DNA from: a bacterium
GTDB taxonomy: Bacteria; Vulcanimicrobiota; Xenobia; Xenobiales; JADMJV01
NCBI GenBank assembly: GCA_018266105.1
Contig: JAFEBA010000110.1
Coordinates: forward strand, 32,365-96,364
Direction: 5' to 3'
Length of the DNA stretch: 64,000 nucleotides
This document shows, piece by piece, positions 8,076-16,013 of the stretch. The stretch's first letter is position 1; every line of letters begins with the position of its first letter. A program made the position numbers and the translations under genes. A model generated the notes under the pieces. The model saw nothing but the letters and a program-made list of their open reading frames with translations, did not search any database and was not told where the DNA came from.

Positions 8076-9614
8076 ATGGCGAAGGAACGGGAAGTTCCGG
8101 GAGAGGGCACGCTGGTTCTGGGCAATTCTGGCCAGGCGGGCGGCGGAGAATTCCCGGTATTGCGCTTTACCACCGGTTCTCAGGCGGGCAAGACGGTGCG
8201 TTTGGAAAACGGCACCCTGACCCTGGGCCGGGGGAGTGAAAACGATCTGGTGGTGGACGATCGGGGCGTCAGTCGCCTGCACCTGAAGCTCATCGTGCAG
8301 GGCAGCCGGGTTCACCTCTACGACCAGAACTCGACCAATGGCACTCAGGTGGGCGCCAGGCGCGTGGACCAGGCGCTGCTGGAAGATGGAGATCTCATCC
8401 TGGTCGGCACCAATGTCAAGATGCGCTTCCTGTTGCTGGCCCCCGAAGAACGCGAGAACGAGCAAAAGCTTTATGAAGGGGCCCATCTGGACTCCCTCAC
8501 CAACGTGGCCAACCGGCGAAGCTGGACGCAACAGGCTGAAAAGGCGCTGGCACAGGCAGCCCAGCGCCAGCGAGCTCTCAGCCTGGCGATTTGCGACCTG
8601 GACCACTTCAAGCAAATCAATGATAACCACGGTCATGCAGCGGGCGACGCAGTACTGGTAGAGTTCTGCCGGCGCACTCGAGGACTGGGCAAGGACGTGC
8701 TGGTGGGCAGATTAGGGGGCGAGGAATTTGCCATCCTGCTGCCGGGATTTGAAGCCGAGCGGGCCCTGACCAGAATGCAGCGCTTGCGGGCCGAGGTGGA
8801 GTCTCCTCATTTTATAGTGGACAACGAAAAATCGCTGGCGATTACGGTCAGCATCGGTCTGGTGACCGCTCCCAATGCGGCCGGGGCCCGCCTCGACGAA
8901 CTGATCAAGCGCGCTGACACAGCCCTCTACGCCGCCAAACAGGCCGGCCGCAATCGAGTCCAATGTGCCGCTCCGGAAAACCGGAACGTGCCCGAGGAGG
9001 AGACCACTCCCTTAAAGCTACGGCAGAAACGGCGCAATACCCGCACGCCTTGCGAAGGCGACATCTACCTGTGCTGGCAAGGCAAAGACCTGGTGGCCGA
9101 GATCTGCGACATCGGCATTGGCGGCCTGAGCGTGAAACTCAACCCCGTGCTGGAGCCCGGGGAAGTGGTCCAGGTGCGCTCACCCTTCCACCAACTTTCG
9201 GTGGTGAGGGCCTCAGTCAAATGGGTGCACCAGGACCGCATGGGTCTGAATTTCCTGGATTCTCCACAAGAACTGCGCAATTCGTGGGTCAACGCGGTGC
9301 TCAAAGAACTGGGCCTGAACGCTCAAACGGTGAGAGAACGACGCCAGCATTCTCGCCTGCCGGTGAAGCTTCCCATGACCTTGCAGGCGCCCGTAGGAAC
9401 CTACTCGGCTACGGTTGTCAACCTGGGCCTGGGTGGAGTCTGCGCTCGCTCTGACCTGGCACCGCCGCTCGGATTGACCGGGACTCTCCAATTGGGCGAG
9501 CTGAAAGTCCACGCCAAGGTGGTCTGGGTGAAGGCACCCCACTATGGCCTGAAATTCGCGCCTCTCGGCAAATCCCAGGCTCGCTACATTCAAAAAATCG
9601 TGGACGATCTTTAA
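8076..9614 (+). CDS. FHA-GGDEF diguanylate cyclase with two PilZ domains
   Basis: The 512-residue protein contains, in order: FHA (about 35-115; GRGSENDLVV, SRLHLKL, DQNSTNGT), GGDEF (about 135-295; DSLTNVANRR, GRLGGEEFAILL), PilZ 1 (about 310-405; RRNTR, DIGIGGLSV) and PilZ 2 (about 415-505; RRQHSR, NLGLGGV). GGEEF is a catalytically competent variant. The RxxD inhibitory site upstream of it is absent. Both PilZ domains keep the Arg motif but have Gly for Ser in D/NxSxxG. The protein could therefore make and sense c-di-GMP and be gated by threonine phosphorylation. ATG at 8076 is chosen; TTG at 8064 is the alternative. Confidence 0.93.
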   Translation: MAKEREVPGEGTLVLGNSGQAGGGEFPVLRFTTGSQAGKTVRLENGTLTLGRGSENDLVVDDRGVSRLHLKLIVQGSRVHLYDQNSTNGTQVGARRVDQALLEDGDLILVGTNVKMRFLLLAPEERENEQKLYEGAHLDSLTNVANRRSWTQQAEKALAQAAQRQRALSLAICDLDHFKQINDNHGHAAGDAVLVEFCRRTRGLGKDVLVGRLGGEEFAILLPGFEAERALTRMQRLRAEVESPHFIVDNEKSLAITVSIGLVTAPNAAGARLDELIKRADTALYAAKQAGRNRVQCAAPENRNVPEEETTPLKLRQKRRNTRTPCEGDIYLCWQGKDLVAEICDIGIGGLSVKLNPVLEPGEVVQVRSPFHQLSVVRASVKWVHQDRMGLNFLDSPQELRNSWVNAVLKELGLNAQTVRERRQHSRLPVKLPMTLQAPVGTYSATVVNLGLGGVCARSDLAPPLGLTGTLQLGELKVHAKVVWVKAPHYGLKFAPLGKSQARYIQKIVDDL

Positions 9615-9800
9615 GCATTCTTTACAATCTCTTTAGAGAGCCGGCATTTCTCTAAACAGTCCTGCGCTCTAATGGATTTATGAACTCAACTTTATCCATA
9701 ATTTAGGTCCGGATCAGACTGCGCAACAGAACCCCAATGAAAGCAGCCTACTCTGGGAGTGAGCATTCGAGCTCGCACCACACCCCAGGAGGACACAATC
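9615..9800. other. Intergenic leader of the 75-aa peptide gene
   Basis: AT-richer gap of 186 bp. It holds short repeats of a CTCTTTAGAGA/CTCTAA type near 9630-9675 and a possible -10 around TATCCATAAT (9692-9703), then a strong Shine-Dalgarno AGGAGGA at 9787-9793. No gene is seen. Confidence 0.4.
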
Positions 9801-10028
9801 ATGGCGTTCGGTATCAGTGGATTCGGCAACAACTCTTACAACCAGGGAATACAAGGCTTGCAGCCACCGCCCCCGCCTCCACCGCCCCAGCAGTCCTATG
9901 CCGACACCGGCCTGGATTGCACCAGTTTTAGCGGCGACGCTCTGGGCTCGCTGAACGGCGACAACCTCAACGGTCAGATGCAGGCAATTCTTCAGAACCT
10001 GATGCAAGGCGGTAGTAGCGCCTTTTAA
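9801..10028 (+). CDS. Small protein with eight-proline tract
   Basis: A 75-residue protein with no recognised domain. It has a Gly/Asn/Ser-rich N-terminus (GISGFGNNSYNQG), a run of eight prolines at about residues 22-29, and an amphipathic C-terminal segment ending QNLMQGGSSAF. AGGAGGA lies 7 nt before the ATG, the best ribosome-binding site in this region, so it is surely translated. An eight-proline run normally stalls ribosomes unless EF-P acts. It lies 52 bp before a response regulator gene; it could be a secreted or surface peptide or a translated sensor for that operon. Confidence 0.7.
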   Translation: MAFGISGFGNNSYNQGIQGLQPPPPPPPPQQSYADTGLDCTSFSGDALGSLNGDNLNGQMQAILQNLMQGGSSAF

Positions 10029-10080
10029 CCCACAATGAGAGAGAGGCAAGCGGCGACCGGGGGGCGCCGCCAGAACAGGA

Positions 10081-10758
10081 ATGGAATCAAAACCCCGGAT
10101 TCTCGTCGTTGATGATGAAGAGTCGATCGTCGACTCGATCAGTTTCGCCTTAGAACGCGAAGGTTACGAAGTTCAATGCGCCGGAAGCGCGGCCGAAGCT
10201 TTGAAAGCTCTGGACGGCGCGCTGCCCGACCTGGTCCTGCTAGACGTGATGTTGCCAGACCGCTCCGGTCTCGACCTGTGCACCTTCATTCGCTTCCTGG
10301 GAGAGGCGCCGATTCTCATGCTCAGTGCCCGCGACAGCCTGGAGGACAAGGTTCAGGGCCTGGAGGCCGGCGCCGACGACTATCTGGTCAAGCCATTCAA
10401 ATTCAAAGAGCTGCTGGCGCGCGTTCGGGCCTTGATGCGCCGCTGGAGAAAATGCGAAGAGGCCAACACACTCCAGTTGGGCGACCTGAAGCTGGAACCC
10501 GCCCGTCGAACCATCTTTCAATCCGGCGAAGCTCTGGACCTGACCCTGAGAGAGTTCGAACTCTTAGAATACTTCATGCGCCGACCCCGCCGCGTTGTCA
10601 CCCGTGACGAGTTACTGAATCGGGTCTGGCATCTGCCCACGCCAGCCGAGACCAATGTGCTGGAGGTGCATATCAGCTCACTCCGGCAGAAGCTCAGAGA
10701 CCCCGAAAAGAAACTCATTCGCACGATTCGAGGCGTAGGTTACACTCTCGGTGGCTAG
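10081..10758 (+). CDS. OmpR/PhoB-family response regulator
   Basis: The 225-residue protein has a receiver (VDDEES, phospho-Asp in LVLLDVMLPD, MLSARD, YLVKPF) and a C-terminal winged helix (LTLREFELLEYF, VEVHISSLRQKL-type segment, IRTIRGVGYTL). It is a DNA-binding output protein for the overlapping sensor kinase. The stop overlaps the kinase start by 8 bp, so the two are translationally coupled. Confidence 0.97.
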   Translation: MESKPRILVVDDEESIVDSISFALEREGYEVQCAGSAAEALKALDGALPDLVLLDVMLPDRSGLDLCTFIRFLGEAPILMLSARDSLEDKVQGLEAGADDYLVKPFKFKELLARVRALMRRWRKCEEANTLQLGDLKLEPARRTIFQSGEALDLTLREFELLEYFMRRPRRVVTRDELLNRVWHLPTPAETNVLEVHISSLRQKLRDPEKKLIRTIRGVGYTLGG

Positions 10759-12268
10759 CCGCCGAGAGCCTTCATGTTCAGGCAGCACCGGCCGGCCCGA
10801 CCCGACCAGCCGGATTGGCCGCCTCTCGCTGGGCTGGCTGGGAACCAGCCTGCTGGCGACCGTACTGACCGTGTTACTGGGGTTGACCAGCCTGGTCAGC
10901 TACAAGGTGATGAAGGATGTCTTGTGGGTGAGCAACCTGCGCAATATGGATTATCAGGTTTTGTCGGCGGCTGGAATGGTGCCGGGGAAGATGGTGTCCG
11001 AGGTCAGTCAGGACGAGTTTCGCCTGCTCATCCACGAGGGCGTGCAGGCTCCACCTGACTGGTGCAACCAGGCCGAGCGTTTCAGCGGGGGCGTCTACGC
11101 GGTGCAAATTCTGGACGCGAAAGGACAACTGCTCTCCCTCTATCCGCCCGGCCGGCGCCCCTTTACACCGGCCCCGGAGCGTTTAGAGCAACTGCGGCAA
11201 CGATTTGTGGACGGAAGGGGACCGGTTCGCATCACTTACGAAGCGGAGGGCGGTCGCCAGATTCTGATTGTTCCTCTGAGTCAGGCCGGACAACTGGTCG
11301 GTTTCGTGACACTTTCTACCAACTGGTTTCCCAGCGAGAACTTTCTCTCGGTTTTTGCACAGGCGGCCGGCTTGATTACGGCCGGCATCGTGCTGGTGGT
11401 GGTGCTGATCTATCTGGCCGTGGTGCGCCAATTGAGCACTCCGTTGCAACGGGTGCTGGAATGCGCGCGATTGGTCACGGGTGGCGATCTGAGCGCACGC
11501 ACCGGGTTAAGCGACCAGACCAACGAGATCTATCAGGTGGGCGCGACCTTCGACCGCATGTTGGACCGTCTGGAGTGGCTGTTTCAAACGCAAAAGAACT
11601 TTGTGGCCGACGTCTCGCACGAACTGCGCACTCCCCTGACGGCACTCACTGGCCAACTGCACGTGATTCGGGCCCTAAGTGACCATCCGCAAGATCGGCG
11701 AGGCGAGCGGGCCTTGAAGCGCTGTGAAAAAGAGACCGAACGAATGGTGAAGCTGGTGGAAGACTTGCTTGGCCTGATGCGTGCCGAGGAATTGCCTCCG
11801 GCTAGGGATTTCTTCTCCGCAGCCGAGCTGATGGCTGACTGCATCCAGGAGATCTCGGCCCCCTTTGGTGAATCCCGAGTGACTCAAAGACCCGGAGACG
11901 CGCTGATTTGGGGCCAGCGCGAAGCATTGAGGCGAGCTTTGCTGAACGTCCTGGAGAATGCCTGCAATTACTCACCCCCCGGCAAACCGGTCGAAGTCTG
12001 GGTCGAGGAAACCTCGGAGCTGCAGATTCTGCATGTGCTGGACCAGGGTCAGGGAATCTCCCCGGAATGGATCCCGCGCCTGGGACAACGGTTCTTCCGG
12101 CCCGATTGGTCCCGTTCTCGCCAGACGGGCGGTTCGGGTCTGGGTCTTTCCATCGTCAAATCCACCCTCCAAAGGCACGGAGGAAAGCTGGTGATCAGCA
12201 GCGAGCTGGCGCGCTTTACCAAAGTCTCCCTGGAACTCCCCAAAAGCCTGAGGGGAGAATCAGGCTGA
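10751..12268 (+). CDS. Sensor histidine kinase of two-component system
   Basis: The 505-residue protein has membrane segments at about 30-52 and 200-222 enclosing a periplasmic sensor of ~145 residues, then HAMP, HisKA (DVSHELRTPLTAL) and HATPase (NVLENACNYS, GSGLGLSIV). The G1 box is DQGQGIS. The start is GTG at 10751 inside the regulator gene. It converges on the DUF4132 gene with a 9-bp overlap. The signal is unknown. Confidence 0.96.
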   Translation: MASRREPSCSGSTGRPDPTSRIGRLSLGWLGTSLLATVLTVLLGLTSLVSYKVMKDVLWVSNLRNMDYQVLSAAGMVPGKMVSEVSQDEFRLLIHEGVQAPPDWCNQAERFSGGVYAVQILDAKGQLLSLYPPGRRPFTPAPERLEQLRQRFVDGRGPVRITYEAEGGRQILIVPLSQAGQLVGFVTLSTNWFPSENFLSVFAQAAGLITAGIVLVVVLIYLAVVRQLSTPLQRVLECARLVTGGDLSARTGLSDQTNEIYQVGATFDRMLDRLEWLFQTQKNFVADVSHELRTPLTALTGQLHVIRALSDHPQDRRGERALKRCEKETERMVKLVEDLLGLMRAEELPPARDFFSAAELMADCIQEISAPFGESRVTQRPGDALIWGQREALRRALLNVLENACNYSPPGKPVEVWVEETSELQILHVLDQGQGISPEWIPRLGQRFFRPDWSRSRQTGGSGLGLSIVKSTLQRHGGKLVISSELARFTKVSLELPKSLRGESG

Positions 12269-15247
12269 AATCAGCTTCTTCTCGCTCAGCCATTCCAGGT
12301 CTCGGATGGCTTCGCTGACCTGTACGGGTGAAACAAGATGCAGTTCCTGATCGGCATACAGTTTACCCAGGCAGACGACGCATCCCGAGATTTGCTCCAA
12401 GGGAATGCCCTCGTTCAGGTCCAGGCGGAATGAGCCGCGCTGCAATTCTAGCAAGCAGCCGGACTCCACATCGCCTCTCCGCCAACCACGGGATTCCAAC
12501 GCCAGCACGTGACCGGCATGCACACTCATTCCCTCATACAAGTCCAGTTCCCGGCCTTCGAATCCCCCGGGCAAATGATGAACCGAACGATCCACCTGCG
12601 CAAAGGGTTGCAAAATTCGATAATCGGCCAGGATCTGCCGCCACTCGGCCAGGGAGCCATCCAGAGGGTGAACCAGGCCCACCGTTCCAGCGACCTCGAC
12701 CAACTGGTCGGCAGCGTTGGCATAGGTTCCGTCTTCGGCCACGCGGAAGCTGGAAATCAATCGGTCGTCCTCGTAGATGCCCCAGACCAGACGGCGCACC
12801 AGATGAATCAGCAAAGGGTGATTGACCAGCAGTTCCCGAAAATCTTCACTGCTCCAACGTCGACGGGAGGTGAGAGCCAGCTCCAAACGAGCCAGTTGCA
12901 CGCTGACCACGGTTTTAGCATCTTTCTTGAGAGCCTTCCAGGCTTCTTGAACCTCAGCCGGTGCGCTCTTGGGAATGTTCGCGACAGGGGTCAGCAGTTC
13001 ATCAAAGCTGACCCCATAGGCTGCCAAAGACTCGGTTTCTAAGTACGGAACCAGGCGATCGCCCAATTCATCCAGACTCAGACCGCGTTCCTCAGCCACC
13101 TCCTGAATATGCTCCAGAGCCTTGTCTTGCAGGGCTTTGGAGCGAACCTTTAAGGCAATCCCGTGAAGATGGGTGAGGGCGACGTCCGAGCCCAGATAAC
13201 GCAAGATGTCCAGCCCGACGGCGGCCCGAGCGGAGAGACCCTGGTTAGGCCACTTGCGCAGCTCCGGGGCCAGCCTGCGAGCCGCCTCGTCTCCGCCCCA
13301 GTAGGCCAGAATGCGAAAACCCCAGTCTTCCTTGGGAGGCCCACCCGCCTGGAGCCATTGCTCGAAGACGGACCAGGCGAAGGCAGCCAGACTGGAAGGC
13401 TCGCACTCGGTCTGAAAGAGGCCCGGGTAGGGAGCATCGAGAGAGGAAATGGCGGCCATGAAAGCCAGGTTGGACATCGACGCGCAGGTCAGGGTGACTC
13501 CCTTCAAAGTTTGGGGGGCCCGGGCCAGATCGGGTCGGAACCAGGCCGGCAGGGCGGGCATGCGGGCAGGCAACTCCTGCAGCGGATCATAGGACAGGAT
13601 TTGCTCCAGAGCCGGACCCGGGGCCAGTTTGTAGAGAAGCTCCCGCTGTCCCCTGGCGGCCAACCAGCGCAGCGCCGCCTCGGCGTAGCCGCGGGGCTTG
13701 CCGGCCGGGCCCAGAGCCAGCGGGAGCAATCCGTGGGCGGCTGCCACAGGATAGCGAAGAAACCAACCAGAGGCCAGTTTGCGAAACTTCTTCTTGGTGG
13801 CCCAGGCCTCAGCCCAAACGGGCGCCAGGCGAGCGGATTCCACCAGGCTCAGGGCCGCATAAATCACGTCCGGGGCCACACTCAGACAGGTCAACAGACC
13901 GGGCAACCCCTGCGTGCCAAAGCAAGCCAGGATCCGCTCGGCCACGCTGATGAAATAATTATTGCGCAGGGAGTAGGGATTCCAGCGTCGGGCAGGAGAC
14001 TCGTTCCAGACCTTGAGAGCCCAGGCCCGGTCGTCCAGTTCGCATAATTCCTCCGGAAAGAAGGAATCATTGGGCAGTTCATCCCACAGCTCTCGGTACT
14101 TCGTCGATTTGCGCTGTTTGGTGTGTTCTAGAATAAACTGAAGACGAGCCGGCGAGAAGTGCACCACTTCGGGCAGTTCTGGCAAGGTGACGGTCTCTAT
14201 CAGAGGCCTGGTTTTGGGGAGCCTGTGATCCCAGGGTGGCCGACTGAGCAGGGTCGGCTGCTCTCCGGCTGGCTCGGCGGGCGCAGACTGCGATGAAAGC
14301 GTGCTTTTGGCAGCATAAGCGTGGGCGATCGGAGCGTAGGCTTTGTCCTTGATGCGAGCCTGAAGCCAGGGCCCAACCCCGGGATGAGAGAGTTCGCAGA
14401 GAAGTTCACCCAACAGACGCTTGTGTCCAGCCTTTTCGGCGGATTCGCCGAGCACTCGAAGTCCTTCAAAGCTCTCGTCGCCCAGACGCGCCATACTGGA
14501 GGGCAGATAGTCGGTCAGCTTGATTCCCGTCCATTGCTCCATGGCCAGGTAATTCTTCAAGTGGGCACAGAGCTGCGCGAATTGCTGGCCGGTACGAGCG
14601 CTAGCCAGTAATCCCAACCCGCGCATCGCCTGAGGCAGAGACAAGACCTCGGACACGGCCTGGTCCACCAAATCTTCTTCGGTTGGAAAGGCGAAGGCAG
14701 CCAACCAGGCCACCTGACCCCAGGCAAGGCGCCTTGCCAGGCCCAGCGCCTGGTCATAGTCAGATTGGGAAGCACCGGCCAGCTGACCCCTCAGAGCCTT
14801 CCAGGGGCCGATGTATGGAAAGAACGAATTAAAGGCGGCGTCCCGGCTCCGCTCCCCACCCTCAGTGTATTCCATATTAAGCAACAGGGCGTGGGTCGCA
14901 CCCACTACACCAGCCCGGGCACACCAGAGATAGACCATGTCCGCGCCGATTTCATGAGCTCGATCCCAGGCCCGGTCGTTGCCGCCCATCATACACAGCA
15001 GGGCGGCTTCCACTTCGGGCACGAAGCTTTCAATCTGGTCGATCGATCCGCCCACCCGTTGAGCCAGCAGGGACTGATGCTGAGGCTCAACCTGGGCTTT
15101 GAGTTGAGCGAAGCCTGGCTTCAGTGCCTCCAACGCGCGTACTTGGTGCAGTCGGGAGACCGCTTTCTTCAAGTCGTAGGAAGGGGCTGGCACGGGGCCG
15201 CCCCGCCAGGCCAAAACTTTCTTCAGCAAAGAAACGGACGGTTCCAT
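12260..15247 (-). CDS. Large DUF4132 (MolR-type) protein
   Basis: A helical, HEAT-like cytoplasmic protein of 995 residues from the ATG at 15247; GTG at 15313 would add 22. The last ~230 residues match DUF4132: LTSRRRWSSEDFRELLVNHP, LVRRLVWGIYEDD, then VHPLDGSLAEWR and ILQPFAQVDRSVHHLP. Members are often found with WGR domains or near MoxR-type genes, but none is seen here. The biochemical function is unknown. A divergent promoter block (15314-15335) separates it from the lysozyme gene. Confidence 0.85.
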   Translation of the reverse strand: MEPSVSLLKKVLAWRGGPVPAPSYDLKKAVSRLHQVRALEALKPGFAQLKAQVEPQHQSLLAQRVGGSIDQIESFVPEVEAALLCMMGGNDRAWDRAHEIGADMVYLWCARAGVVGATHALLLNMEYTEGGERSRDAAFNSFFPYIGPWKALRGQLAGASQSDYDQALGLARRLAWGQVAWLAAFAFPTEEDLVDQAVSEVLSLPQAMRGLGLLASARTGQQFAQLCAHLKNYLAMEQWTGIKLTDYLPSSMARLGDESFEGLRVLGESAEKAGHKRLLGELLCELSHPGVGPWLQARIKDKAYAPIAHAYAAKSTLSSQSAPAEPAGEQPTLLSRPPWDHRLPKTRPLIETVTLPELPEVVHFSPARLQFILEHTKQRKSTKYRELWDELPNDSFFPEELCELDDRAWALKVWNESPARRWNPYSLRNNYFISVAERILACFGTQGLPGLLTCLSVAPDVIYAALSLVESARLAPVWAEAWATKKKFRKLASGWFLRYPVAAAHGLLPLALGPAGKPRGYAEAALRWLAARGQRELLYKLAPGPALEQILSYDPLQELPARMPALPAWFRPDLARAPQTLKGVTLTCASMSNLAFMAAISSLDAPYPGLFQTECEPSSLAAFAWSVFEQWLQAGGPPKEDWGFRILAYWGGDEAARRLAPELRKWPNQGLSARAAVGLDILRYLGSDVALTHLHGIALKVRSKALQDKALEHIQEVAEERGLSLDELGDRLVPYLETESLAAYGVSFDELLTPVANIPKSAPAEVQEAWKALKKDAKTVVSVQLARLELALTSRRRWSSEDFRELLVNHPLLIHLVRRLVWGIYEDDRLISSFRVAEDGTYANAADQLVEVAGTVGLVHPLDGSLAEWRQILADYRILQPFAQVDRSVHHLPGGFEGRELDLYEGMSVHAGHVLALESRGWRRGDVESGCLLELQRGSFRLDLNEGIPLEQISGCVVCLGKLYADQELHLVSPVQVSEAIRDLEWLSEKKLISA

Positions 15248-15323
15248 CCTGCCGATTTGGACGTCAAATCGACGGGTCCTTCCGACGATGCAGGACTGTA
15301 ACGCGGCTGACACAGGGCACCCC

Positions 15324-15329
15324 TAGACT
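15324..15329 (+). promoter_or_regulatory. -10 box TAGACT, 6 bp before lysozyme GTG
   Basis: TAGACT, AAGGGT, GTG (15336). It sits in the near-palindrome CCCTAGACTAAGGG (15321-15334), whose other strand reads TAGTCT and may serve the DUF4132 gene. Confidence 0.65.
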
Positions 15330-15335
15330 AAGGGT

Positions 15336-16013
15336 GTGAAACGTTTGCCGAAAGTTTTTCTGGTTGTGCTATCCCTGGTCGGACTGGGCGCCGTCCTCTG
15401 GCACTGGGCCCAAAACCCCGTGCGTCTCCGACCGGGTGAACACCGAGGGGTTGACGTTTCCGCCCACCAGGGCAGCATCGACTGGCGGACGGTGGCCAAT
15501 TCGGGAATTGAGTTCGCCTACATCAAGGCCACTGAGGGTGGAGATTGGGTGGATGACCACTTTCAACGCAACTGGAGGGGGGCCGGGCAGGCCGGCCTGC
15601 GCAGGGGAGCCTACCATTTCTTTACCCTGCGTCGACCCGGACTGGACCAGGCCGAGAACTTTTTGAAAACGGCTCCGCCCGAGCCGGACAGCCTGCCACC
15701 CGTAATCGATCTGGAATTCGGCGGTAACACCCGGGTCCGGCCGGAGAAGGCCACCGTCCAGCGACAACTTTCCATCTTCTTGCGGCGTGTTGAATCGGCT
15801 TATCAGCGCCGGGCGCTGCTCTATCTGCTGCCCGAATTTGAGGCGGCTTATGGCCTTCAAGCAGCCTTCCCGCGCCAGCTTTGGGTGCGTAGCCTGCTGA
15901 TGCGGCCGGATGAGCACACGACCTGGAAAATCTGGCAATATACCCCGCTGGGTCAGGTTGCTGGAATTCAGGGAAATGTCGATCTGAACGTGGCGGCTGG
16001 ACTTTGGGATTAA
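15336..16013 (+). CDS. Glycoside hydrolase family 25 lysozyme
   Basis: This 225-residue muramidase has an N-terminal membrane anchor/signal (VFLVVLSLVGLGAVLW) and the GH25 core: GVDVSAHQGSIDW, FAYIKATEGGDW, RGAYHFFTL, PPVIDLEFGG and WQYTPLGQVAGIQGNVDLNV. The catalytic Asp and Glu positions (VIDLEF) are intact. It acts on peptidoglycan outside the inner membrane. GTG at 15336 lies 6 bp after a TAGACT box, so the mRNA is probably leaderless. Its last bases overlap the convergent gene by 4 bp. Confidence 0.94.
   Translation: MKRLPKVFLVVLSLVGLGAVLWHWAQNPVRLRPGEHRGVDVSAHQGSIDWRTVANSGIEFAYIKATEGGDWVDDHFQRNWRGAGQAGLRRGAYHFFTLRRPGLDQAENFLKTAPPEPDSLPPVIDLEFGGNTRVRPEKATVQRQLSIFLRRVESAYQRRALLYLLPEFEAAYGLQAAFPRQLWVRSLLMRPDEHTTWKIWQYTPLGQVAGIQGNVDLNVAAGLWD

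Noticed and set aside
13163..14047. 294-codon plus-strand open frame inside the DUF4132 gene
   Set aside because: Gln/Gly-rich shadow translation, no ribosome-binding site; the minus-strand gene is supported by family motifs.
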